17,946 bases of DNA from an uncultured Bacteroidales bacterium (GCA_910585445.1 CAJUEK010000047.1:1-17946), one strand, 5' to 3'; positions 1 to 7,673 are shown, counted from the stretch's first letter. Notes: generated by a model from the sequence alone, not told the origin. Translations and numbers: made by a program.

Positions 1-91
1 AAAATGAAGTTTTCGACCCCTAAGGGGTGTTTCGAGCCTCCGGCTCGGTCGCATCGCGACTTTTAATCAGCCACATATTATGCCTCAGGGA
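1..91. other. Tandem mini-hairpin cluster downstream of trkH
   Basis: Three perfect stem-loops, each with a 3-nt loop, lie almost end to end: ACCCC-TAA-GGGGT (16-28), CGAGCC-TCC-GGCTCG (33-47) and GTCGC-ATC-GCGAC (48-60). The last is followed by TTTT (61-64), which gives a terminator-like end for rightward transcription. Positions 1-66 are also open in one plus frame, ending at TAA 64-66, so this could be the tail of a rightward gene cut by the window edge. The likeliest roles are a terminator between convergent genes or a repeated palindromic element. The hairpins are seen directly; the role is inferred. Confidence 0.5.
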
Positions 92-1543
92 TTATTTCTG
101 CCTGTCAAAAAGCATGGCGAATACCGTAAGCAAAGGGAAAATCTCTATACGTCCGAGGAACATGTCGAGAGTGTATATCAGTTTTGCCGCTGCAGGCTGG
201 GCTGAATAATTGCCCATGGTGCCGAGCACGCCTGTTCCCGGACCTACGTTGCCGAGGGAGACGAGCGTCGCGGAATATGCTTCCGATACCTCCACTCCGC
301 AAAGGAGGACTGCTACAAAGGAAAGCAGATGTATGAAGATGTACAGCACAATATACATGAATACGGCCGAGACCGCATCCTCGGATATGAATGACTGCCC
401 GATTTTGGTCCTGAAAACGGATGACGGATGCAGACGTCTCTTGAAGTCTCCCGAGAGTGACTTCAGTGATATGTACATCCTGTCCGCCTTGATGCCTCCT
501 GTAGTGGAGCCTGAGCATCCGCAATGGAAACCCGCAAAGAGCAGGAGCGCATTGGCAAGCATCGGCCATGCCGCATTGTCGCTTTGTCCGAATCCGGTGG
601 TGGTCAGGAAACTTATGGTCTGGAACGAGGAGTCAAGCAGAGCCTTGCCCCAGGAATTGTAGCCGCCCTGGAATTTCAGCACCAGCATTATTGCCAGGGA
701 CAGTACGGCTATCACGCCGAAATAGTACCGTGTTATCGGGTGGCTCAGAGGCTTGGGGGAGCGTGTCGCAAAAACGGAATATATTACTCCGAAATGCATG
801 GCTGACAGAGCCATGAAAATCATTATTATGATTTGCACCGGTACGGAGCCGAAGTGCATGATGGAGTTGTTCTTGGTGCTGAATCCTCCTGTTGATACTG
901 TGCTGAACGAATGGTTCACCGCATCAAAAAGGGACATTCCGGCGACTTTCAGGCAGATTGTCTCCGCTATGGCAAGCCCGAGATAGACTGTGGTTATGAC
1001 AGTGACGGTCTTTCCTGACTTGTACCTGTAGCCCTCTTTCGAAATGGAAGACAGCTCAAGGTTGGACAGCTTGAGCTTGAACGGGCTGGAATCTGGCATG
1101 ATCAGAAGCAGGAATACAATTACTCCGAGACCTCCGATGAAATGCGTGGATGACCTCCAGAAAAGAAGCCCCTTGGGAAGGGACTCTATGTCTGTAAGTA
1201 TTGTGGAGCCTGTCGTAGTGTATCCGGACACGCTTTCGAACCATGCGTTCACTATGGTAAATTCACCTCCCCAAAGGATATAGGGCAGCATGCCGAAAAT
1301 GAATGAGAGCAGCCATGACATGACTATCGTCAGAAAGCCGTCCTGAAGCGAGCTTCGAGGAGTCTCTCTGACGAAAATGAACGGGAATGCTCCGGCAATA
1401 AGGGTCACGATGCCGCTTATCAGGAGCGGTGTGAATCCTGAATCAAGGCCGTATAAAGCCGATACCCCTGCTGAGATGAACATGAACAGGGCATTTATCA
1501 GCAGTGCCTTGCCTATGTTTGCCGATATGGATTTTATATTCAT
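92..1543 (-). CDS. trkH: TrkH/KtrB-type potassium transporter, membrane subunit
   Basis: This 483-residue inner-membrane protein is the K+-conducting subunit of a Trk-type uptake system. All four pore loops of the superfamily are visible: TTTGST near residues 109-114, STVSTGGFS near 214-222, TTTGFG near 314-319 and GNVGPGTG near 431-438, so all four filter glycines are present. GGIKADR (349-355) matches the intramembrane gating loop of TrkH. Length is typical for the family. The ATG at 1543 overlaps the stop of the upstream DUF389 gene in an ATGA, which fixes the start and implies translational coupling. The usual cytoplasmic RCK partner TrkA is not in the window; it may be encoded elsewhere. 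The family call is secure, ion preference is inferred from the family. Confidence 0.93.
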   Translation of the reverse strand: MNIKSISANIGKALLINALFMFISAGVSALYGLDSGFTPLLISGIVTLIAGAFPFIFVRETPRSSLQDGFLTIVMSWLLSFIFGMLPYILWGGEFTIVNAWFESVSGYTTTGSTILTDIESLPKGLLFWRSSTHFIGGLGVIVFLLLIMPDSSPFKLKLSNLELSSISKEGYRYKSGKTVTVITTVYLGLAIAETICLKVAGMSLFDAVNHSFSTVSTGGFSTKNNSIMHFGSVPVQIIIMIFMALSAMHFGVIYSVFATRSPKPLSHPITRYYFGVIAVLSLAIMLVLKFQGGYNSWGKALLDSSFQTISFLTTTGFGQSDNAAWPMLANALLLFAGFHCGCSGSTTGGIKADRMYISLKSLSGDFKRRLHPSSVFRTKIGQSFISEDAVSAVFMYIVLYIFIHLLSFVAVLLCGVEVSEAYSATLVSLGNVGPGTGVLGTMGNYSAQPAAAKLIYTLDMFLGRIEIFPLLTVFAMLFDRQK

Positions 1544-2937
1544 TGCATGTCTGCTTCATTCCGGGTTTCCGGCTCTTCCGTGCTTTCCGGCTTGTTTTCC
1601 TGCCTGCGTACAATCAGTATCAGGTTCTCGCTGTTCAGCCTTATCTTGAGCCACTGGGTAAGCCTTATTCTCTCCTGGTCGGAGAAGTCCTTGGAAACGT
1701 CTGCAACCACAAGGACACAGTGCTCAGGCGAGGTGCTTCCATGCTGTACATTTGCACCGGATGTTATGCAGATATTGCCGACAGAAGGGTAGGAACTTGT
1801 GATTTCCTTTGCAACTTGCAGGTAAGGAACTTCCTCTCCCTTTGCCTTGCGCAGCTCGTCCTCAAGCATGCGTATCTTCTCGTCCCTCTTGGCTATTTCC
1901 GCGTCCATCTTGTCGTAAAGGCTCTTTATCACTTCTGTGTCGCTGCCTTTGCGCTCGGTCGTGTGCTCGCTTATTATTATGTTCTTGGAATCAAGGCCGT
2001 ATTCTTTGGCGGCTTCGTAAAGATTGTTCCTTCCTGTCTCGCTCAACGGCTCTCCGGTCATGAAGATTTCCACTTTCGACCCGTCTTTGTGACTGAAACT
2101 GTAGTCGTATATGAAGCTCTTTTCTATGCTCTTGTGGCTTTCCACGAAAGCGGTGGCCTTTTCCTCAAAGTTGTTCTGCTTGACAAGCACTATGGCTGAC
2201 CATACGCTCGGGATTATGAACGCGATGATGAGCAGCGAGATGAAAGTCTTGGTCCTGCGCTTCATCTTCTCGTTAAGGAATTCAGTCTGGTGGAAGCGCA
2301 GGTATTTCACCATTATATATGTGGCCAGCGTGATGAAGGTGCAGTTTATCACGAACAGGTAAAGCGCTCCGAAAAAGTGTGGCAGGTTCCCGCTTGCGAG
2401 CCCGTAGCCTGCCGTACAGAGAGGAGGCATGAGGGCGGTTGCGATGGCCACTCCGGAGAACACTGTTCCCTTGTCCTTGCGGCATTGCTCAAAGATGCCT
2501 GCGAAGCCGCCGAACAGGGCTATTATTACATCGAAAATAGTCGGATTTGTCCTGGCGAGCAGCTCTGTAGGATTGGTGAGGCTCAGAGGTGTTATGAGAA
2601 AATACACCAGTGACACGCAGAGGCTGATGCATACCATCACCAGCAGGTTCTTGGCAGCAGACTTGAGCAGCGGCACGTCATTGGTACCCAATGCCAGTCC
2701 GAGTCCGAAAATCGGTCCCATGAGAGGGGAGATGAGCATTGCGCCGATTATGACCGGTATGGAGTTCACGTTCAGTCCTACCGATGCGATAATGATTGCC
2801 ACTGCCAGAATCCATGCGTTCGGCCCTCTGAAAAAAATGTTGCTGCGGATAGCCTTTTCAGCATTCTCCGTGTCCATGTGTCCGTTCAGATCGACTATGC
2901 AGCGTATCTGCTGGAGAGTATTGTCTATAAGTCCCAT
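1540..2937 (-). CDS. DUF389 family membrane protein
   Basis: This 465-residue protein belongs to the DUF389 family (TIGR00341-like), whose function is not established. The N-terminal half carries the family core: a run from about residue 41 with AWILAVAIIIASVGLNVNS, then IIGAMLISPLMGPIFGLG (63-80), then GVAIATALMPPLCTAGYGL (162-180), with about six membrane spans up to roughly 252. The C-terminal part is soluble, with a charged heptad-like coiled coil near 331-368 followed by an alpha/beta stretch to the end. It sits between the SLC13 permease, 44 bp upstream, and trkH, with an ATGA overlap. Co-transcription with trkH suggests a role in ion homeostasis, which is inference. The start chosen gives the usual short cytoplasmic N-terminus. 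Confidence 0.88.
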   Translation of the reverse strand: MGLIDNTLQQIRCIVDLNGHMDTENAEKAIRSNIFFRGPNAWILAVAIIIASVGLNVNSIPVIIGAMLISPLMGPIFGLGLALGTNDVPLLKSAAKNLLVMVCISLCVSLVYFLITPLSLTNPTELLARTNPTIFDVIIALFGGFAGIFEQCRKDKGTVFSGVAIATALMPPLCTAGYGLASGNLPHFFGALYLFVINCTFITLATYIMVKYLRFHQTEFLNEKMKRRTKTFISLLIIAFIIPSVWSAIVLVKQNNFEEKATAFVESHKSIEKSFIYDYSFSHKDGSKVEIFMTGEPLSETGRNNLYEAAKEYGLDSKNIIISEHTTERKGSDTEVIKSLYDKMDAEIAKRDEKIRMLEDELRKAKGEEVPYLQVAKEITSSYPSVGNICITSGANVQHGSTSPEHCVLVVADVSKDFSDQERIRLTQWLKIRLNSENLILIVRRQENKPESTEEPETRNEADMQ

Positions 2938-2981
2938 GTCCGTTCAAATTGTTTCGGTTTATTTTTATGGTAGGCCCCGCA

Positions 2982-4847
2982 TCAGAACGGGAACAGCATA
3001 GGCAGCACGAATATCATGACGATGCCCATGATTATCTGCAGCGGAAGACCGACCTTTATGAAATCCATGAATGTATATTGGCCGGCCGGCATGACCAGGG
3101 CGTTTGGCGGTGTAGAGAATGGGGATGCGAAGCACATGCTGGCGCCTACCGTTACGGCAAACAGGAACGGAACCGGATTGACTCCGACCTGAAGCGCGCA
3201 CTGCAGGGCAATCGGTGCCATCAGCACGGCAGTGACAGTGTTGCTTATGAAGATTGTCATGATTGAGGTCGCGAAATATACTCCCGCGAGAAGCAGCCTC
3301 GGTCCGCTTCCTCCGAGCCCGTCAACAATGGCGTTTGCGAGAATCTCGGACACACCGGTTTTCTCGAGGGCAAGGGACATCGGCAGCATGGCGGCGAAAA
3401 GGACTATCGTTTCCCAGTTGATTGTCTTGTATGCGGCTTCCACGTTACGAATGCATCCCGTTATTATCATCATTACGGCAGCAAGGAGCACTGCTGTGAC
3501 CGGCGCTACCGGAATGCTGTCCACGACCATAAGGAGTATCATGGCAATCATTATCACGGCCGCGATAGGAGCCTTGTGGTCCAGCGTTACCTTGGCGGCT
3601 TCCTTCAGAGGCTCTCCGAGGACAACCCAGTTGCTCGACTCTTTCCTCAGGCGCGCAATGTCTTTCCATTGCCCCTGTACAAGAAGCACATCCGAACTGT
3701 GTATTTTCTCTTCTCCCAAATCGTGCAGGAGATAGTCCTGCTTGCGCCTGATGCCAAGTACATTGACACCGAACTTGCTTCTGAATCCTGCGTCGGTGAT
3801 GGTCCTGTTTATCATTGAGGATGACGGCATGATGAGAATCTCCGCCACTCCTATGTCATAGAAGTCCATTGAAGCTCCGCTGCCGGTACCGTGCACAATC
3901 TCGTCAGTCCTGTTGTCGAGAAGGGCGAGAGAATAGTCTTCGGCAAACTTGCTTATCATCTCAGGGTCTCCCGAAAGATAGAGAACGTCTCCGTGCTGCA
4001 ATACGAGGTCTGGAGCCACGAGCTGCTGGTTTACGGTTCTCACGAACCTGTTGTGGCCGGCGCTGCGCCTCAGCTCCAGCACATTTATTCCGTATTTGCG
4101 CCTCACATCAAGCTCTACCACGGTCTTTCCGGCTGCTGACGACTTCTCATCCTTTATATGTACACGGAACAGGTTGTCACTGATTCCGTACTCGTTTACA
4201 AGCTCCTTGAGTGACTTGGAAGATTTCTTGTCTTCCCTTGACTTTTCCTTAGGAGTGAGGAATATCTTTGTCAGAGGCATAAGAACAAGTATGCCTACCG
4301 TCAGTGTCACAAGGCCTACTGGCAGGAACGAGAAAAACGAAAGCGGCTCGTATCCCGCGTTTGTGAGCGTGTCCTGGATTATGAGGTTCGGGGGAGTACC
4401 GATAAGCGTCATCATTCCTCCCATGCTGCTGGCAAAGGCAAGAGGCATGAGAAGCCGTCTTGGCGACGTGCCTGCGTTTGCGGCCATGCTGACAACTATA
4501 GGAAGCATAAGCGCTACGGTTCCTGTGTTGCTTACAAAGGCACCGATTGTTCCGGTGACGAGCATCACAAGGAGAAACAATCTGGTCTCGCTTGTCCCGG
4601 CGAAGGCCATTATCTTGCTGCTTATCATCTTGGCGAGACCTGTCTGGAAAATCGCTCCTCCGACAACGAACAGGCCGACCATCATGATTACAACTGAATT
4701 GGAGAAGCCGGAGAGAGCTTCTTCCGGAGTAAGTATCTGGCAGAGCAGCAAGGCCAGCAGGGCGCATAATGCAACCAGGTCTGAACGGACTTTCCCGCTG
4801 ACGAAAAGCGCCGCAGATATAAGCAGGATTACAAGTGTGGCAATCAT
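2982..4847 (-). CDS. SLC13/DASS family permease with two RCK_C (TrkA_C) domains
   Basis: This 621-residue protein is a predicted Na+-coupled anion or dicarboxylate transporter of the SLC13 superfamily with a regulatory insert. Each membrane half has the paired Na+-site signature: SNT at 106-108 with TPPN at 151-154, and SNT at 535-537 with TPPN at 579-582. Between the halves, about residues 215-310 and 325-410 form two RCK_C-like domains (GINVLELRR and GVNVLGIRR mark equivalent strands). In other families such domains bind nucleotides or other small ligands. The frame stays open to 4970, but a good -7 box at 4949-4956 lies inside that extension, and Met at 4847 opens directly on a membrane helix, so 4847 is preferred. 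It heads the transport operon. The substrate (sulfate, citrate or other) cannot be read from the sequence. Confidence 0.88.
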   Translation of the reverse strand: MIATLVILLISAALFVSGKVRSDLVALCALLALLLCQILTPEEALSGFSNSVVIMMVGLFVVGGAIFQTGLAKMISSKIMAFAGTSETRLFLLVMLVTGTIGAFVSNTGTVALMLPIVVSMAANAGTSPRRLLMPLAFASSMGGMMTLIGTPPNLIIQDTLTNAGYEPLSFFSFLPVGLVTLTVGILVLMPLTKIFLTPKEKSREDKKSSKSLKELVNEYGISDNLFRVHIKDEKSSAAGKTVVELDVRRKYGINVLELRRSAGHNRFVRTVNQQLVAPDLVLQHGDVLYLSGDPEMISKFAEDYSLALLDNRTDEIVHGTGSGASMDFYDIGVAEILIMPSSSMINRTITDAGFRSKFGVNVLGIRRKQDYLLHDLGEEKIHSSDVLLVQGQWKDIARLRKESSNWVVLGEPLKEAAKVTLDHKAPIAAVIMIAMILLMVVDSIPVAPVTAVLLAAVMMIITGCIRNVEAAYKTINWETIVLFAAMLPMSLALEKTGVSEILANAIVDGLGGSGPRLLLAGVYFATSIMTIFISNTVTAVLMAPIALQCALQVGVNPVPFLFAVTVGASMCFASPFSTPPNALVMPAGQYTFMDFIKVGLPLQIIMGIVMIFVLPMLFPF

Positions 4848-4895
4848 ATAAGCTACTGTTAAGAATACATCCTTTAAAAATCCGCGCCCGCACAT

Positions 4896-4930
4896 GCAAA
4901 AAACAGACCCGTGGTACGGCTCTTTTTTGC
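4896..4930 (-). promoter_or_regulatory. U-flanked leader hairpin of the SLC13 transcript
   Basis: Arms GCAAAAAA (4896-4903) and TTTTTTGC (4923-4930) enclose a second stem, CCGT-GGT-ACGG (4909-4919 on the plus strand). Because it has an A-run on one side and a T-run on the other, it looks like a terminator in both directions. On the minus strand it would begin only about 12 nt after the predicted transcription start of the SLC13 operon, so it could act as an attenuator, an mRNA-protecting 5' stem-loop, or a block to antisense transcription. The structure is seen; the function is inferred. Confidence 0.5.
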
Positions 4931-4948
4931 GCAGTCGCCGAAAACACA

Positions 4949-4956
4949 CAAAGATA
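4949..4956 (-). promoter_or_regulatory. Candidate -7 box for the SLC13-DUF389-trkH operon
   Basis: The minus strand reads TATCTTTG, a full match to the Bacteroidetes -7 consensus TAnnTTTG, about 100 nt before the chosen start at 4847. No clear TTTG -33 element is seen at the usual spacing. Its position inside the longer open frame argues against the upstream start codon for the permease. Confidence 0.55.
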
Positions 4957-4988
4957 CTGCTTAAAATCAAAAGAAGCGCTCATGACGT

Positions 4989-5001
4989 GGAAAAGTTTTC
5001 C
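4989..5001. promoter_or_regulatory. Perfect 13-bp palindrome, candidate shared operator
   Basis: GGAAAAGTTTTCC is a perfect palindrome with 6-bp arms around one central base. It lies about midway between the two divergent -7 boxes (4949-4956 and 5020-5027) and covers the -33 region of the rightward MATE promoter. That is a natural site for a dimeric repressor affecting one or both directions. No regulator gene is adjacent. An AT-rich -33 element that happens to be symmetrical is the alternative. Confidence 0.4.
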
Positions 5002-5019
5002 GGAGTCACCTTTAAGTGT

Positions 5020-5027
5020 TACCTTTG
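5020..5027 (+). promoter_or_regulatory. Candidate -7 box for the MATE gene
   Basis: TACCTTTG matches TAnnTTTG. The -33 region has TTTTCC (4996-5001) at 18 bp spacing rather than the consensus TTTG. The box lies 53 bp before the MATE start at 5081 and predicts a transcript start near 5034. The box is inside the open frame that extends upstream of the MATE gene, which supports the downstream start. Confidence 0.55.
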
Positions 5028-5040
5028 CGCCCTGTAATGC

Positions 5041-5064
5041 AAGGCCGGAATCGCCGGCCTTTTT
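5041..5064 (+). promoter_or_regulatory. Terminator-like hairpin in the MATE leader
   Basis: AAGGCCGG (5041-5048) and CCGGCCTT (5054-5061) form a GC-rich 8-bp stem with a 5-nt loop, followed by a T-run ending at 5064. This is a textbook intrinsic terminator shape, but it lies between the predicted promoter and the MATE start (5081), only about 7 nt into the transcript. It may be an attenuator, a 5' mRNA-stability hairpin, or a stop to transcription entering from the left. The shape is clear; the role is inferred. Confidence 0.55.
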
Positions 5065-5080
5065 GAATGGATTTTCTGGA

Positions 5081-6424
5081 ATGAAATACGATGTGTGCAA
5101 ACTTGGTTCCCGATATGGGGCTCTTCTCAGATTGGGCCTGCCGATAATGGTCGGGCAGCTCGGAGTCATCGTGCTCAGCATCGCCGACACCATGATGGTC
5201 GGCCGCTATGGGACAGATGAACTTGGGGCTTCGGGATTCGTGAACAACATGATGAACCTTGTGATTGTATTCTCCACAGGGTTTTCATACGGGCTTACCC
5301 CTGTAGTCGGCAGCCTGTGGGGCAGGAATGAGCATGCCTCCATAGGACGTGTCCTCAAGAATGCGCTGTGCATCAATTCTCTGACTGCCTTTGTGCTGAT
5401 GGCTCTGATGTATGTCCTGTACCTTAACATGCACCGTCTGGGACAGCCGGAGGAGCTTCTTCCTCTTATGCGTCCTTATTATCTGGTGCTGCTGGCATCA
5501 CTCCTCTTTGTGCTTCTGTTCAATGCTTTCAAGCAGTTTGTGGACGGCATAACCGATACCGTCACACCGATGTGCATCCTCTTGGGAGGGAATGTCCTGA
5601 ACATAGGAGGCAACTGGGTCCTTATAAACGGGTATATGGGATTTCCTGAATTGGGGCTTCTCGGTGCCGGAATTGCAACCTTGGCCTCGCGCGTGCTTAT
5701 GGTAGTTGTCTTTGCCGGGATATTTTTCTTTTCCGGGAAATATGCCGTATATAGGAAAGGCTTTGTGCAAAGCCGTCTGAACCGTGATGACCTGGCGCTT
5801 CTCGGAAAGATGGGCATGCCGGTGGGACTGCAGATGGGAATGGAGACTGCTTCTTTCAATCTCAGCACAATAATGGTCGGATGGCTCGGGACTGTGGCTC
5901 TTGCTGCCCATCAGGTCATGCTTACAGTTGGACAGCTCGGGTTCATGATGTATTACGGAATGGCTGCGGCAGTGGCTGTACGCGCAAGCAGCTTCTGCGG
6001 GCAGGGAGACAGGGAAGGAGTCAGAGTGACCGTAAGCTCCGGCTTCCATATAATCCTTGTCATGGCTGCTGCAGTTTCCGTGCTGATGCTGGCATTCAGG
6101 CATCAGGTAGGGGCGCTCTTCACTGACAACGGGCAGGTGATTGCTGCCGTAGCCCAGCTTGTGATTCCTTTCGTGATTTACCAGTTCGGTGACGGGATGC
6201 AGTGCAATTATTCCAATGCATTGCGCGGAATAGCGGATGTCAAGATGGTCACACTGTATGCTTTCATTGCATATTTCGTCATTTCGCTTCCTGCAGGCTG
6301 GTTCTTCGGCTTTGTATGCGGCATGGGATTGACCGGCATCTGGCTTTCTTTCCCTCTCGGGCTTACCAGTGCCGGCCTCATGTTCATGCTGCGTTTCAGA
6401 AAATCTGTCAGGAAACTGGCCTAA
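5081..6424 (+). CDS. MATE family efflux transporter
   Basis: This 447-residue protein is a multidrug and toxic-compound extrusion pump, expected to expel cationic compounds across the inner membrane using a Na+ or H+ gradient. The two homologous halves are recognisable by matching openings: PIMVGQLGVIVLSIADTMMV near residue 18 and PVGLQMGMETASFNLSTIMV near 247, each followed by an AL/GASG-type helix. About 12 membrane spans are expected, and length is normal for the family. The frame is open back to 4835, but the extension contains the promoter box and leader hairpin and lacks family similarity, so ATG 5081 is used. It is transcribed alone, divergently from the SLC13 operon and convergently with the isomerase-fold gene, whose stop it overlaps. 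Substrate is unknown. Confidence 0.92.
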   Translation: MKYDVCKLGSRYGALLRLGLPIMVGQLGVIVLSIADTMMVGRYGTDELGASGFVNNMMNLVIVFSTGFSYGLTPVVGSLWGRNEHASIGRVLKNALCINSLTAFVLMALMYVLYLNMHRLGQPEELLPLMRPYYLVLLASLLFVLLFNAFKQFVDGITDTVTPMCILLGGNVLNIGGNWVLINGYMGFPELGLLGAGIATLASRVLMVVVFAGIFFFSGKYAVYRKGFVQSRLNRDDLALLGKMGMPVGLQMGMETASFNLSTIMVGWLGTVALAAHQVMLTVGQLGFMMYYGMAAAVAVRASSFCGQGDREGVRVTVSSGFHIILVMAAAVSVLMLAFRHQVGALFTDNGQVIAAVAQLVIPFVIYQFGDGMQCNYSNALRGIADVKMVTLYAFIAYFVISLPAGWFFGFVCGMGLTGIWLSFPLGLTSAGLMFMLRFRKSVRKLA

Positions 6425-7650
6425 AGGCTTTCCATGAAGGACTCAAAAAGGGTCTTGTGGTGACCAGGGAATACCACATGGTGATTTCCGATAGGGTTGC
6501 TGAGGAAATAATTCCTGCATACATCTTTGTCGGCCACGTTGAGCACAATCTGCGTGCGGCACAGGTCCTTTTCGCTCAGATTGTCAGTGAGGCTGGCCTG
6601 GCATGCGAAATGGCGCGACAAGTCTCCCGAAACTTTGAATATGGTCACGTCTCCGGTCGGCAGGCAGCCGCAGATGGCCACTCCGATGCCGGACTCGAAA
6701 TGGGTGTTGAAGCCGTATCGGCTTACCATATTCAGAGGAATGGTGCAGTGCGCGATTACAATCTCACCGCTCTCAGGGTCTATGCGTGAGGGGTTGGACT
6801 GGAAGCCGCATACTCCTGTCAGGGCGTTTCCTATTGCCATTGAGAGCAGGGCAGGGACGTCACCCTCGCAGCCTGCCGGTATGCCTTCGCTTCCGAGTAT
6901 CGCAAGGGCGAGGCAGCCTGTGTTGCCTACAGCTGTCAAAAGGTCGAAGCATCTGAGTGTGAGTCCGGAAAGATTATATTTGGCCACAATCTTTTTCAGT
7001 GCTGCATATATGCTGAATGCACCGTCTGCATATTGGGCGAGCGCCTTAGGGGCGCATGAATCGAATTTTTCCTTGACTTTCAGTGCCTGCTCCGGAAGAT
7101 TCCCGCATGAGGCGGCCTTGATTTCACAAACAAGTTCTTCAATCGGAATCTCGACAAGATTGATCCCGAGTCTTGCGCTGATGGCCTTTGCGTCTGCATG
7201 GCTTGATATGAGCCAGTCCGAAGGCTGTCCCACAACTCCAAGGTTGGTACCGGACAGTGATTTGCGGGCAGCCTGCACTTTTGAAAGCATGCTGAGCCTT
7301 TCGGCTATGTATTCCACGGTGCCGTGTATGATTTCTCCCGAGCGGCCCTGCTGCCTGAGGAATGAAAGGATTTCCATGGATGCGGCCAATGAGTTGCTCT
7401 TGCCGGAAGTGAGGATGTGCACATGGCCTTTTATAAGAGGGAATACTTCCCTGAAAAGGCCTTCCGTTCCTCCGGTGCGCACATAAATCACGTCAAGGTC
7501 ATGCGAGCCGAAATCAGAGAAGTCCGGTCCCCTGAAAATGAATTCAGTGCTAAGTGATGATTCTATGTCCTTTATGAATGCGGCTGAAGAACCGTTTACG
7601 GCAGCTTCGTCATGAAGCGGCGATGTCAGTGTGTATAAAGCTATTCTCAT
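6421..7650 (-). CDS. L-fucose/L-arabinose isomerase-fold family protein
   Basis: The 409-residue product resembles the fucose/arabinose isomerase-like superfamily, mainly in its C-terminal two thirds. Supporting motifs are AGCEGDVPALLSMAIGNALTG (from about residue 259), NPSRIDPESGEIVIAHCTIP (286-305) and THFESGIGVAI (316-326), followed by a KVSGDL strand. Candidate metal ligands are Asp236, Glu262 and one of His301 or His317; these assignments are tentative. The N-terminal alpha/beta part (VIYVRTGGTEG near 55-64) fits the substrate-binding domain of this fold. It is shorter than classical FucI (about 590 residues), so it may not be a sugar isomerase in vivo. It follows the UPF0597 gene by 23 bp as the last gene of the operon, which suggests a shared pathway. 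Its TAG interlocks with the TAA of the MATE gene. Confidence 0.72.
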   Translation of the reverse strand: MRIALYTLTSPLHDEAAVNGSSAAFIKDIESSLSTEFIFRGPDFSDFGSHDLDVIYVRTGGTEGLFREVFPLIKGHVHILTSGKSNSLAASMEILSFLRQQGRSGEIIHGTVEYIAERLSMLSKVQAARKSLSGTNLGVVGQPSDWLISSHADAKAISARLGINLVEIPIEELVCEIKAASCGNLPEQALKVKEKFDSCAPKALAQYADGAFSIYAALKKIVAKYNLSGLTLRCFDLLTAVGNTGCLALAILGSEGIPAGCEGDVPALLSMAIGNALTGVCGFQSNPSRIDPESGEIVIAHCTIPLNMVSRYGFNTHFESGIGVAICGCLPTGDVTIFKVSGDLSRHFACQASLTDNLSEKDLCRTQIVLNVADKDVCRNYFLSNPIGNHHVVFPGHHKTLFESFMESL

Positions 7651-7673
7651 TTGTTTGTATATTGTCGATGAAA

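Noticed and set aside
1504..2199. 231-codon plus-strand open frame opposite DUF389
   Set aside because: Antisense shadow of the DUF389 gene; low-complexity hydrophobic runs mirror codon bias and there is no promoter or start context.
4848..4970. Longer N-terminus for the SLC13 permease (start at 4970)
   Set aside because: The extension is basic and Cys-rich with no family match, contains the -7 box at 4949-4956 and the leader hairpin, and precedes a natural membrane-helix start at 4847.
4835..5080. Longer N-terminus for the MATE pump
   Set aside because: It overlaps the SLC13 start region and holds the rightward promoter box and a terminator-like hairpin; MATE similarity begins only after ATG 5081.
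4249..5193. 314-codon open frame on the minus strand over the permease start
   Set aside because: It is rich in Arg, His and Cys with no domain or hydrophobic pattern, and lies over the SLC13 and MATE genes in another frame; a shadow of GC-biased coding.
6527..7486. 319-codon plus-strand open frame opposite the isomerase-fold gene
   Set aside because: Ser/Pro/Arg-rich antisense shadow with no recognisable motifs; the minus-strand gene has clear family blocks.
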